Shown here: piece by piece, positions 24,864 to 33,806 of the stretch
Numbering within the stretch: position 1 is the stretch's first letter
How the letters are laid out: every line of letters begins with the position of its first letter
Assembly: GCF_000378145.1 (NCBI RefSeq)
Contig: NZ_KB899307.1
Span: 1-40,244, forward strand
Source of the DNA: Saccharibacillus kuerlensis DSM 22868
GTDB taxonomy: Bacteria > Bacillota > Bacilli > Paenibacillales > Paenibacillaceae
Length of the DNA: 40,244 bases
Direction of reading: 5' to 3'
The notes under the pieces: model-generated
Seen by the model: the letters and a program-made list of their open reading frames with translations, nothing else
Database searches by the model: none
Told to the model about the DNA's origin: nothing
Translations under genes and position numbers: made by a program

Positions 24864-25110
24864 TTATACGTCTCCTTTTCATTTGTATATTATATGTACA
24901 ATCGAAGAGTTAATTACCCTATGTCAGACAAAACTTAGCTTTAATAGACATAACTCCTGCCCAAGACTCATAATAAACCTGCACACCCGGGAAAAAACGA
25001 GATTAAGCAGGCAACAAAAAGTAGTCTTTTTATCACATTAAAGCCATAAAATAGTCAAACACCAACCTAAAGTCCAATTTTCAAAAAAAATTTGTATTCG
25101 GCTTCCGAAC

Positions 25111-25153
25111 AAGGGTTCCAAAACTGCTTGCATAGACAAGTTTGTGAACCCTT
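25111..25153. other. Inverted repeat upstream of AEC gene
   Basis: AAGGGTTC (25111-25118) and GAACCCTT (25146-25153) are exact inverted copies with further partial pairing inside. No T-run follows. It sits about 25 bases before the candidate -10 of the permease gene and could be an operator or an RNA structure. The rest of the 24864-25237 gap is AT-rich with no gene seen. Confidence 0.45.
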
Positions 25154-25175
25154 CCCGTGCAGACTGGCCTATTAA

Positions 25176-25184
25176 TGATATAAT
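25176..25184 (+). promoter_or_regulatory. Extended -10 promoter of AEC gene
   Basis: TGATATAAT combines a perfect TATAAT with the TGN extension; no good -35 is seen, as is common for extended -10 promoters. It is 54 bases before the permease start. A small hairpin (TTCGCC/GGCGAA) lies in the leader. Confidence 0.5.
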
Positions 25185-25237
25185 GAAACACGATTCGCCT
25201 TCAGGCGAAACCTCGATCGAAAGAAGCTGACGCCCCG

Positions 25238-26158
25238 ATGATCGTTCAAATTTTGCTTAACGTTGTTCTGCCTGTATTTGTGCTGATTGTTGCCGGATCA
25301 GTCATGCAGCGGCTGTTCCGACTCGACCTGTATACCTTGTCCAAGATCAACTTTTATTATATTACGCCTGCCGTCGTTTTTATGAGCTTGTATCAGTCGA
25401 ACATCTCGTTCGAACTGCTGGGCAGCGTCGCTCTTTTCTACAGTTTGTACATAGGGATCTTGTACATCATGTCATTTGCTCTTACCCGATCCCTGAAGTA
25501 CTCGAGCGGGATGAAAGCGGCTTTTACCAACAGCGTACTGCTGGACAATTCCGGCAACTACGGGCTGCCGATCAATCAGCTCGTCTTCGCCGCATCGCCG
25601 CTTGCCGCCTCCATTCAGGCATTGATCATGTCGTTTCAGAGCCTGCTGACTTTTACCTATGGCGTCATTTCGATTCAAGGAGCCAAGCTGAGCGGCAATT
25701 ACCGCAGTGTCATTATCGGTTTTCTCAAAATGCCGGTACCCTATGCGCTTGTACTGGGATTCGCTTTTCATGTCTTCTCCGTGCCGCTGCCCAACTTCGT
25801 GACTCAGCCGCTTAGCTACATCCAGAACTCTATGGTCGCTATTGCACTGCTGACATTGGGTGCGCAGATTGTCAAATATCCGCTTCGGTTAGGACGGCTT
25901 GATGTTTACTTCAGCATGATTCTGCGGCTGGTTGCGGCTCCTGTCGTTGGCTACCTGCTGATTTTGGCGCTCGGCATGAAAGGACTGCCCGCACAAGCAC
26001 TGCTGATCGCTTCCGGTATGCCTACCGGCGTCAACTCGTCGATTCTGGCTGAAGAATATCGCAATGAACCGGACTTTGCTGCTCAGACGGTACTGGTGTC
26101 TACCCTGCTGAATATTGTGACGATTACTGTTCTGATCACAATTGCCCAGGGACTATAA
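25238..26158 (+). CDS. AEC-family permease
   Basis: This 306-residue integral membrane protein belongs to the auxin efflux carrier (AEC) family. About ten membrane segments are visible, including LNVVLPVFVLIVAGSVM at the start and the typical FTNSVLLDNSGNYGLPI with conserved Asn/Gly, and SGMPTGVNSSILAEEY in the C-terminal half. Bacterial relatives move small carboxylates such as malate or malonate; the substrate here is unknown. It stands alone. Termination is at 26191-26224 inside a direct repeat. Confidence 0.9.
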   Translation: MIVQILLNVVLPVFVLIVAGSVMQRLFRLDLYTLSKINFYYITPAVVFMSLYQSNISFELLGSVALFYSLYIGILYIMSFALTRSLKYSSGMKAAFTNSVLLDNSGNYGLPINQLVFAASPLAASIQALIMSFQSLLTFTYGVISIQGAKLSGNYRSVIIGFLKMPVPYALVLGFAFHVFSVPLPNFVTQPLSYIQNSMVAIALLTLGAQIVKYPLRLGRLDVYFSMILRLVAAPVVGYLLILALGMKGLPAQALLIASGMPTGVNSSILAEEYRNEPDFAAQTVLVSTLLNIVTITVLITIAQGL

Positions 26159-26174
26159 ACGTACTGCATCGCAG

Positions 26175-26280
26175 CCCCAGAAATTACATTAAAAAAGACC
26201 CATTGTAAACAAAGGGTCTTTTTTAAGCTGCTTTTCATTTAGCGTTTATCGTTCTTGATCTGTCATGTATCGCGGCGTAA
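26175..26280. repeat. Left direct repeat bounding AT-rich island
   Basis: About 105 bases beginning CCCCAGAAATTACATT and ending GTATCGCGGCGTAA recur in the same orientation at 31554-31658 with about ten differences. The unit includes a terminator hairpin. Just beyond it, 26283-26320 weakly resembles the 3' end of the deacetylase gene that adjoins the right copy. Confidence 0.88.
26191..26224. terminator. Terminator of AEC gene
   Basis: AAAAAAGACCC pairs with GGGTCTTTTTT around 12 bases. It can work in both directions. Confidence 0.85.
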
Positions 26281-26444
26281 GGTTCCTTCTATCAACCAAG
26301 TAAAGCTCGAAGGCTTCTCTTTTTGTACACTTACTTTGTGAGCAATATTTTATTGTCATTATCCCAAGTCATTTGGGAATCAATTAAAGTCTCACAAAAC
26401 GAAGCTTTTCCATATAAGTAAACCAAAGCTTTATAAGCTATGTA

Positions 26445-26477
26445 AAGAAGCAGCCATCCTCTCGGTGGCTGCTTCTT
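26445..26477. terminator. Hairpin terminator near paiA
   Basis: AAGAAGCAGCCA pairs exactly with TGGCTGCTTCTT around 9 bases. It lies about 160 bases downstream of the paiA stop on the minus strand. Bases 26281-26636 otherwise hold no gene that I can support. Confidence 0.65.
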
Positions 26478-26636
26478 ACTCTTCTTACTGAATAATTCCG
26501 AGGAGCATTAAAAGAATACTAGAAAGTCAGTTATAATGCTTGCTTATAATACCAAATATAATGATTGATTTCTTCAAGATCAGTGACTTTAAAATATTTT
26601 GGTATATACATAACAAGTGCCTTTTGCAGAATTTTA

Positions 26637-27413
<777 letters not shown>

Positions 27414-27439
27414 AGCAGCCTCCTTATCAAAAATTTTAA

Positions 27440-27451
27440 TTGCATATGCAA
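27440..27451. promoter_or_regulatory. Palindromic operator candidate A
   Basis: TTGCATATGCAA is a perfect palindrome 27 bases upstream of the marR pseudogene start. It shares TTGCA-W-A-TGCAA with the site at 27480-27505. Confidence 0.5.
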
Positions 27452-27479
27452 CAATAAAAGTCTATATTCAATATAAAAT

Positions 27480-27505
27480 ACGTTTATTGCAAATGCAATA
27501 AACGT
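27480..27505. promoter_or_regulatory. Palindromic operator candidate B
   Basis: ACGTTTATTGCA and TGCAATAAACGT form a 12-base inverted repeat around AA. It lies between the divergent marR-paiA and YjcF-like genes. It is probably the site of the lost MarR-type repressor. Confidence 0.6.
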
Positions 27506-27539
27506 GTCGAAATATATTAACTTAAAAGGACTGAAGAAT

Positions 27540-27978
27540 ATGCATGCAGCAAGAATAACTAAGGAAGAAGATTTAAGAAAAGCATTTGCTATTCGAGAAG
27601 AAGTATTTGTAAAAGAACAAAATGTGCCACTAGAAGATGAGTTTGATCAATTTGATGCACTCGATAGAATTTGTGAACATATCCTTGTCTTTTACAATGA
27701 TCAAGCAGTCGGAACAGGAAGGGTCAGATTCTTAGAGGACGTGGGCAAACTAGAAAGAATCTGCATTCTTAAGCCGTATCGAAGTTTGGGTCTTGGAAAA
27801 GTCATCATCAAAGCATTAGAAGAAATTGTCGAAAGACGGGGAGCCATACAGGTCAAGTTACATGGACAGACACAAGCTGAAGGTTTTTTATACAAAACTG
27901 GGTTACCGGACTTTCTCTAACCCCTTTATGGAGGATGGAATCTCACATGTTCTCATGATAAAAGAGATAGCTAAGTAA
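27540..27978 (+). pseudogene. YjcF-like GNAT acetyltransferase gene, frameshifted
   Basis: The protein starts at ATG 27540 (AAAGGA nine bases upstream) and matches the YjcF-type GNAT family: FAIREEVFVKEQNVPLEDE and GKLERICILKPYRSLGLGKV. After HGQTQAEGF the frame ends early at 27920 with LYKTGLPDFL. In the shifted frame the family ending continues as FYTKLGYRTFSNPFMEDG then ISHVLMIKEIAK, stopping at 27978. One extra T in the six-T run at 27884-27889 explains the break. It is either a true mutation or a homopolymer sequencing error. A truncated 126-residue product is possible. Confidence 0.85.
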
Positions 27979-28003
27979 GTTAATAGGGGGCCAGATAAAT
28001 AAT

Positions 28004-28633
28004 ATGAAGTATGCTTTCTATATCATCGGAATTTTACTGCTGACCCTTGGAATCTCGCTTACAATCCAATCTGATCTTGGAACGTCGCCTTTTGATGCTA
28101 TGTTGGTAGGGTTATCAAGAAGCATAGGGCTTACCGTAGGAAGCTGGGAAATCATACTGGCCGGACTGATGATTGGTTGCAATTCGATTTTAATCAAAAA
28201 AAAGCCCGAAGTGTTGGGGTTGGTAACAGCTATTGTCACGGGAATCGGTATTGATTTATGGCTTTTCCTTTTAGACCATTTGATTACACCAGAATTATGG
28301 CAAAGCAAAGCCGTTTGCTTTTCTGTGGGTTTAATCGTTATAGGGATCGGAACAGCCACATATCTCCACACAAATTTTGCGCCAATTCCGGTGGATCGTC
28401 TCACATTGATTCTAAAGGAATTAATCGGAACTAATCTATTCTTTTCAAGAACGCTTATTTATCTCTTTTTCTTGATTTTAGCCATAATGCTAAATGGACC
28501 TATTGGCATTGGAACTATACTAACCGTTTGTTTCGGAGGCCTAATACTTAATTTCTTCATGCCCCCTCTTGGGAGAGTATTGGACAGTATAACAATAAAT
28601 TCAAGTAAATCGCATCATAATCTAAAAAAGTAG
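28004..28633 (+). CDS. YczE/YyaS/YitT-family membrane protein
   Basis: This 209-residue protein has five or six membrane segments and the family start IIGILLLTLGISLTIQSDLG followed by TSPFDAMLVGLS. The conserved IPVDRLTLIL region is present. YczE-type proteins are membrane proteins of unknown transport activity; one homologue is needed for antibiotic production in Bacillus. It follows the broken acetyltransferase gene by 25 bases and could be in its transcript. The only ribosome binding candidate, AGGGGG, is rather far (13 bases) upstream. Confidence 0.85.
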   Translation: MKYAFYIIGILLLTLGISLTIQSDLGTSPFDAMLVGLSRSIGLTVGSWEIILAGLMIGCNSILIKKKPEVLGLVTAIVTGIGIDLWLFLLDHLITPELWQSKAVCFSVGLIVIGIGTATYLHTNFAPIPVDRLTLILKELIGTNLFFSRTLIYLFFLILAIMLNGPIGIGTILTVCFGGLILNFFMPPLGRVLDSITINSSKSHHNLKK

Positions 28634-28725
28634 AATTAGAAATTATAAGGTAACCTATCATCATGACCAATCAGAATAATGAATCAATTTTATTATGGTA
28701 AACAGATAGCTAGGAGGAAATAAAA

Positions 28726-29616
28726 TTGAAATCACCATTTATTGCGTACATAGCTTTATTCGTGGGCGTCTTTGCGTTATCGACTTCAGCCATTTTTGTG
28801 AAGGTAGCAAATGCACCTGCGGAAATCACAGCATTTTATCGAATGTTTTTTGCAGCAGCAATGCTTTTGCCTTTCTTAGTGCTTAATAAAAAAAACCGCA
28901 AAGAATTACGTTCACTGTCAAAAAAACAATGGGGACTCGGATTATTATCAGGCGTATTTTTAGCCGCTCATTATGTGTTGTGGTTTGAATCCTTAAATTA
29001 CACCTCTGTAGCAAGTTCAACGGTCATCGTTACCTTGCAGCCACTCTTTTCGGTAGTTGGTGGTTATTTTCTATTCAAAGAGCGCTTCAACAAAGGAGCT
29101 ATAACGGGCTGTCTCGTCGCGATTGCCGGAAGTATTGTCATTGGCTGGCAGGACTTTCAAATCAGTGGCCTAGCGTTATTTGGCGATATACTAGCTTTTA
29201 TTGCAGCCGGCATCATAACAGCCTACTTTTTCATTGGCCAGCATGTTCGGAAAAAACTATCTCTTATCCCCTATGCAGTTATTGGGTATGGGAGCAGTGC
29301 AGTGTTTTTAGGGATTTTTGCCTTTAGTCAGCAAACATCCGTCTTCACTTATTCTGCACACACCTGGTGGTCCTTTATTGGGTTAGCGTTTATTGCCACA
29401 ATTTTAGGTCAAACCGTTTTTAATTATCTATTGAAATGGTTAAGTACCTCAATTATTTCAATGGCTATATTAGGTGAGATAATTGGAACGTGCTTACTCG
29501 CGTACTTGATCTTGGATGAAGTCATTTCATTGCAACAAGGTTTGGGCATCGGATTTGTTTTGATCGGATTAACATTATTTTTACTGCAGCAAAGAACTAA
29601 GGATTCAGCAGCATAG
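28726..29616 (+). CDS. EamA-family drug/metabolite exporter
   Basis: The 296-residue protein has ten membrane segments in two EamA repeats (about residues 8-140 and 152-287). Family signs are FVKVANAPAEITAFYRMFF, LQPLFSVVGGYFLFKERF and a second-repeat end AILGEIIGTCLLAYLILDE. Such proteins export small metabolites; the substrate is unknown. The start is TTG 28726 with AGGAGG eight bases upstream. phzF-like follows in the same direction after a hairpin. Confidence 0.9.
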   Translation: MKSPFIAYIALFVGVFALSTSAIFVKVANAPAEITAFYRMFFAAAMLLPFLVLNKKNRKELRSLSKKQWGLGLLSGVFLAAHYVLWFESLNYTSVASSTVIVTLQPLFSVVGGYFLFKERFNKGAITGCLVAIAGSIVIGWQDFQISGLALFGDILAFIAAGIITAYFFIGQHVRKKLSLIPYAVIGYGSSAVFLGIFAFSQQTSVFTYSAHTWWSFIGLAFIATILGQTVFNYLLKWLSTSIISMAILGEIIGTCLLAYLILDEVISLQQGLGIGFVLIGLTLFLLQQRTKDSAA

Positions 29617-29640
29617 AGACTGAAGTAACCGTCTGTTTAG
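29612..29640. repeat. Short direct repeat before PhzF gene
   Basis: CATAGAGACTG, seven variable bases and CGTCTGTTTAG recur at 30616-30644 after the PhzF gene. The EamA stop codon lies in this copy. Confidence 0.6.
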
Positions 29641-29660
29641 GGAATTTATCCCTAATACAG
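29633..29660. other. Stem-loop between EamA and PhzF genes
   Basis: CTGT plus TTAGGGA pairs with TCCCTAA plus ACAG (one bulged T) around ATTTA. No T-run follows, so it may be an operator or a processing structure. Confidence 0.5.
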
Positions 29661-29694
29661 ATATTTAAAATTAAAATGAGGAGCTGTACGAGTC

Positions 29695-30561
29695 ATGGAT
29701 TTTTATATCGTAGATGTCTTCGCAGAAGAGAAATATCAAGGCAACCAGTTAGCAGTACTTATTCCTACAAGAGCAATATCTACCGAAGAAATGCAAAAGA
29801 TTGCGCGCGAGATCAACTTTAGTGAAACCACCTTTATTCTTTCCGACAAACAAGACAATGGAGGGTACGATGTCCGGATATTTACTCCGGATGTAGAGAT
29901 TCCTTTTGCCGGCCACCCCACACTGGGAACAGCGTTCATCATTCAGAAAGTTCTAGAAAACAATGAAAGTAAGCAAATAACATTAAACCTTGAAGTCGGA
30001 CAGATCCCTGTAACCATTGAAGGCGAACAGTTGATCATGAAGCAAAATCCGCCCGAGTTAGGAGAGGTTCTTCTTAATCAAGATATTATTTTCGAAATGT
30101 TACAAATTTCAACTGAAGATATGGATTCCCGTTTCCCGATTCAAATTGTATCAACTGGCTTGCCGGCAGTAATAGTTCCACTTCGTTCATTGGAAGCTGT
30201 AAATCGCTGCAGAATTCATCATGATCGGTACCAGAACTTCATTAATACCGTTATAAAAGCGAATATTTTGGTCTTTGCCGCTGAAACCGAACGCAAAGAA
30301 AATGATTTGAGTGTCAGGGTGTTTTTGGATGACCCGGGATTCCCTGAAGACCCGGCGACTGGGAGTGCAAACGGAAATCTTGCAGGGTACCTTGTTACCC
30401 ATAACTATTTGGATAGCAAAAATATAGCCTATAGAGTTGAACAAGGTTTCCAAATGAGAAGGCCATCTATTTTAACCATACAAGCCGAACAGCACCAAAA
30501 TTCCATTAAAATTCTGGTAGGTGGAAAAGTGTTTTTGATCGCTAAAGGAAAATGGTATTAA
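29695..30561 (+). CDS. PhzF-family isomerase/epimerase
   Basis: This 288-residue protein has the PhzF fold of two similar alpha/beta halves. The family start YIVDVFAEEKYQGNQLAVL is present, the proposed catalytic Glu lies in INFSETTFIL at about residue 45, and the two family loops are FAGHPTLGTAF and EDPATGSANGNLAGYL. Genuine PhzF isomerises a phenazine precursor, but no other phenazine gene is present, so the substrate is unknown. GAGGAG lies 11 bases upstream. The gene is AT-rich like its neighbours and appears intact. Confidence 0.92.
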   Translation: MDFYIVDVFAEEKYQGNQLAVLIPTRAISTEEMQKIAREINFSETTFILSDKQDNGGYDVRIFTPDVEIPFAGHPTLGTAFIIQKVLENNESKQITLNLEVGQIPVTIEGEQLIMKQNPPELGEVLLNQDIIFEMLQISTEDMDSRFPIQIVSTGLPAVIVPLRSLEAVNRCRIHHDRYQNFINTVIKANILVFAAETERKENDLSVRVFLDDPGFPEDPATGSANGNLAGYLVTHNYLDSKNIAYRVEQGFQMRRPSILTIQAEQHQNSIKILVGGKVFLIAKGKWY

Positions 30562-30615
30562 CGGACAGTTACTGACATAATATTTTACTGCAGCATAGAA
30601 ATATGGAGTTCTTGG

Positions 30616-30644
30616 TATAGAGACTGTACGAATCGTCTGTTTAG
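30616..30644. repeat. Short direct repeat after PhzF gene
   Basis: TATAGAGACTG, seven variable bases and CGTCTGTTTAG match the element at 29612-29640. Nearby GCAGCATAGA (from 30590) also repeats the end of the EamA gene. Bases 30562-30793 hold no gene. Confidence 0.6.
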
Positions 30645-30793
30645 AAAACCTGAAACTTGAGTATATAATAACCCTTTTTTATAAGTTAAAATTAAAGAAT
30701 GACCAATTGATCGAGAAAAGATAGTTTTCTAAAATTAGCCACCATTTAAATTGCCACCACTTCACTAAAACTAGCTTGCTTCATAGGCAACAA

Positions 30794-30829
30794 AAAAGAA
30801 CGGCTCGTGCTTGAGCCGTTCTTTTAGCC
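30794..30829. terminator. Terminator between convergent units
   Basis: AAAAGAACGGCTC pairs exactly with GAGCCGTTCTTTT around GTGCTT. A-run and T-run flanks allow use from both strands. It overlaps the stop of the membrane protein gene on the minus strand. Confidence 0.85.
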
Positions 30830-31433
30830 TTTTTTATAGCACTGGAGATACTGACTGTACAAGCTTTGCAGCAAATAAACCGTATCTTCCTTGTCTACTG
30901 GAAGATAACCTTCGGAAATGATATTTGATCCGGCCAACTCACGCACAAACTTTTCAGGATTGTAATTCGGATCTTCCAGCAGTTCATCCAGCATATCAGC
31001 TACGGCCACATATTCCGGAAAAATAATATGGCCGTTTTTCGTTTCCGCGGTGATAGGATCGTCGCTATTGGTAATTCGGATTTGAGGATGCTTGCGTTTC
31101 TGAGCCTTGGGCCAGCGCAGCGATCATCAAAAACCAGAATTGCAGAATAATGATCAGAAGCGCTAAAGCAAAGATCGGAATCGAAGCAATCGCGTTGACC
31201 GTCATGTAGAGTCCGGTAAATACCAGACGCTCTGGAACTTGTACATAGGTCATTATCTTATTCCCGTCCCCGTTAACTTCTTTATCTTCAACATACTTTT
31301 GTCGATCCTCGCCCGGCGCTTTCGCCAGCAGCTCGTTCACACGACTTTTGCCTACAGCACTTTCTTTATTCGTGCTGTACTGCAGATATAAATAAGGACG
31401 ATGCACAAATAAATCCCAAATGTTGTTACCCAT
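30824..31433 (-). pseudogene. Membrane protein gene with apparent frameshift
   Basis: A first frame from ATG 31433 gives a soluble N-terminus (NIWDLFVHRPYLYLQYSTNK) and two hydrophobic stretches (VFTGLYMTVNAIASIPIFAL and LIIILQFWFLMIAALA), then ends at 31065. One base away, the frame continues without stop: PKAQKRKHPQIRITNSDDP, AETKNGHIIFPEY and ADMLDELLEDPNYNPEKF, ending at 30824. Joined, this is about 200 residues with two membrane helices and a C-terminal soluble domain. I do not recognise the family. The alternative is two short genes, the second starting at GTG 31009, but its good coding continues well before that codon. The shift lies near 31100-31115. Confidence 0.6.
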
Positions 31434-31553
31434 ACTCTCTCTGCCGCTTACGCCTTCTTCACTAAGCCCAATTCCTGCGCCTCTAACATACGAAGTCGCT
31501 TCCTATCGTAAGAAGGTTCGCGCTTTTACTACCGTTGCGTAGCTGCTGAAGAA

Positions 31554-31658
31554 CCCCAGCAATTACATTAAAAAGACCCCTTGTAAACAAAGGGTCTTCA
31601 GTAAGCTGCTTTTCATTTATCGTTTATCGTTCTTGATCTGTCATGTCTTGCGGCGTTA
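31554..31658. repeat. Right direct repeat bounding AT-rich island
   Basis: This is the partner of 26175-26280, from CCCCAGCAATTACATT to TCTTGCGGCGTTA. Its internal hairpin AAAAAGACCCCTTG...GGGTCTT is kept, but the T-run is changed to CAG, so it is a weaker terminator. It ends ten bases before the deacetylase stop codon. Confidence 0.88.
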
Positions 31659-31667
31659 CGCATTTAC

Positions 31668-32822
31668 TTATCGTTTATCATGCCAGAAATTGACCGGCAC
31701 TGTTCCTTCTTTAAGTACTTCAAAGCTGAAGCCTTCGTCGCGCAGCGTCTTGAGCACCTCCGGCAGTACCTTTAGCGTCGCAGCCTGATCATGCATCAAT
31801 ACGATCGGCACCGTACCCTGTTTTTCCACCTTCTCAATCTGTTCCAATACACTGCGGATCACTTTCTCGTGATCTTCTTTGTACTTCCAGTCTTCGGAAT
31901 CGACATTCCAATCCCACAGATGGAAGCCCGCAGGCAGTACTTTATCGCGGTATTCCTGCGTAAAATATGGTTTGCTGCCGTAAGGCGTACGAATCAGCGT
32001 CGTTTGGATACCCGCTGCCTTGTGCAGTGCCTCATTATCCTGCTTCATTTCTTCCAGCGCAGATTCCGGCGATGCATAAAACTTGCTCTTCTCATGACTG
32101 ATGCCGTGCAGTCCGGCGGCACTGCCGGACTGTACAAGACGCTTGACCGCCCCTGGATGAGCAGTGATATTCGGCCCCAGCATAAAGAACGTTCCCCGAG
32201 CCTTATATTGATCCAGAATGTTCAACAATTCATCGGTATGCGGAGTCGGACCGTCATCAAACGTCAGGTAGATCGGCTTCTTCGAAGTCGGTTTCTGCTG
32301 CTGAGGTTTACCTTCCGTCTTGCCCTGGTCACTGCGAAGCGCTGTGCGGTTCTGCTCTACAAAACCTTGTAAATCAAGTTTCTGCTTGCCGCTTGTGATT
32401 CGGGCAACCGGTACGCTTGCGTCGTAAGCAATGCCGAAATTGAACGTGCTTTTGAGCAGCGAAGCGGGAATCATGGTGCGGCCCGAGCTGACGTAGGTTT
32501 GGATAGACATTGTTTTTGAGCCGCTGACGGCCTGCTGCTTGCCGGGAATGATCGTCACGCTATGTTTGCTGCCTTGGAGCACGAATTTTTCACTTGTGCC
32601 GCTCATCCGAAGATGCAGCTTCTCCGACACTTCACGGATCGGCACATAAAGCACCTTGCGGTGCATCTCTCCCTTGATGTCCGTCAGTTCATCGTTATAG
32701 CCAATCGGAAATACGCGTACGCCGGCGGCCTCGGTTATCGATGCAGATGCCAAGAACAGTATGACCGCGATAAAAATCAGCATCCCGCTTCTGCAAATAT
32801 GTAGACTGTTCCTTTTGTTCAT
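31668..32822 (-). CDS. Secreted polysaccharide deacetylase with stalk domain
   Basis: This ~384-residue protein has a signal peptide (SGMLIFIAVILFLASASITEA), then a copper-amine-oxidase-N-like stalk domain (KVLYVPIREVSEKLHL and TMIPASLLKSTFN) and a C-terminal NodB deacetylase domain. The catalytic motifs are YLTFDDGPTPHT (catalytic Asp), a metal-binding variant HGISHE, RTPYGSKP, LWDWNVDSEDW and IVLMHD. It probably deacetylates peptidoglycan or another surface N-acetylglucosamine polymer. The start is ATG 32822 with GGAGG ten bases upstream; the longer frame from 32903 would contain this site. Confidence 0.9.
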   Translation of the reverse strand: MNKRNSLHICRSGMLIFIAVILFLASASITEAAGVRVFPIGYNDELTDIKGEMHRKVLYVPIREVSEKLHLRMSGTSEKFVLQGSKHSVTIIPGKQQAVSGSKTMSIQTYVSSGRTMIPASLLKSTFNFGIAYDASVPVARITSGKQKLDLQGFVEQNRTALRSDQGKTEGKPQQQKPTSKKPIYLTFDDGPTPHTDELLNILDQYKARGTFFMLGPNITAHPGAVKRLVQSGSAAGLHGISHEKSKFYASPESALEEMKQDNEALHKAAGIQTTLIRTPYGSKPYFTQEYRDKVLPAGFHLWDWNVDSEDWKYKEDHEKVIRSVLEQIEKVEKQGTVPIVLMHDQAATLKVLPEVLKTLRDEGFSFEVLKEGTVPVNFWHDKR

Positions 32823-33357
32823 TACCACCAATCCTCCGTTGTTTTCCAGCGAGGTCACAGTCTTATTGGTTCCTCTGCAGCTTTTTGCCGGAATTCTGCA
32901 CAATTTTCAGAATAGCAGCATAGCAGCGTATCTGTTTACTGCTCTGTTACTGCGCATATGCCCATCCCAACTCCTGTGTCTCAGTATAGGGAGCGAACAA
33001 CGATCTTTCTTTACACACCGGTTAAAAATGGTTACAGATTATTATAAAATTCGTGTTTTTTCGTTAAGGAGCTTTATTAGTCTAATAGTCCTAATATTTA
33101 TTTAGCGATCAAGGTAAAATGCTATAAAGAAATGAAAACTGTTTACCGAAATATTAGTTAGACACAAGTTAGACACTTTACCAACGTCAAAAAGTCAAAA
33201 ATTTACCTTTCACAGGCTCACAAAAAAAACAATTTTCCTCATTTTCACACTTCCAAGCCTTGATAAATCTCGGATTAGAAAATTTAAGGAAAAATTAATG
33301 AAATATTTGTGAAAATGTGATACTGTAAATTTACATTCAACGAAGAGGTGACCCAAA
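32823..33357. other. AT-rich intergenic stretch
   Basis: The 535 bases between divergent genes hold no coding frame that I can support. A short direct repeat, AGTTAGACAC, occurs twice near 33156-33176. A possible extended -10 (TGTGATACT) lies about 40 bases before the 33358 gene. Both promoters are expected here, but neither is clear. Confidence 0.5.
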
Positions 33358-33663
33358 ATGCCTATGCAAAACCGCGTCCAAGAACTGAGAAACCTGCTTC
33401 CGTCCGAACATAAGGGTATTTCGGCCTATGTAGAGCACGCCTTCCAGTCGATCGATCAATTGGTGGAACAACATCGCTGCGAGAATGCCGCACTGGCGAT
33501 CTACGGAGACAGAATTAACGGAAATGAAGAGCGTGTATACTTTGATACCGTATCCCAGATCAAAGCAGAACTGCTTAAAACATTGGAAAAAACAGTTCAA
33601 GATGCTCTCCATTCCGGCGACAAGAACTGGAGCAAACATTACAAAGACGGTATTCGAGGCTAA
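33358..33663 (+). CDS. Uncharacterised 101-residue protein
   Basis: I do not recognise the family. The protein is soluble and mostly helical (NRVQELRNLLPSEHKGISAY, QIKAELLKTLEKTVQDAL), with one central hydrophobic strand (NAALAIYGDRING). GAGGTGA lies about 7 bases upstream of ATG 33358, and a terminator follows at 33697-33747, so it is a genuine single-gene unit. Confidence 0.75.
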   Translation: MPMQNRVQELRNLLPSEHKGISAYVEHAFQSIDQLVEQHRCENAALAIYGDRINGNEERVYFDTVSQIKAELLKTLEKTVQDALHSGDKNWSKHYKDGIRG

Positions 33664-33696
33664 CTGCTTATGAGTCGTACAACAAATCGCTTATCC

Positions 33697-33747
33697 AAAA
33701 AGAGACCCGACTTCCACATTTTTCACTTGGAAGCCCGGTCTCTTTTA
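33697..33747 (+). terminator. Terminator after 101-residue protein gene
   Basis: AAAAGAGACC pairs with GGTCTCTTTT, continued inside by CTTCCA/TGGAAG, around CATTTTTCACT. The T-run and A-run suit both strands. Confidence 0.85.
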
Positions 33748-33806
33748 TATGTCAACATTTTAATTTATTTAGTTAAGCTTTTAAAGCGATCCTTCCATGA
33801 GATCAT

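Noticed and set aside
29695-30561. Phenazine biosynthesis locus
   Set aside because: Only a PhzF homologue is present; the other phz genes are absent and this family has many unrelated roles.
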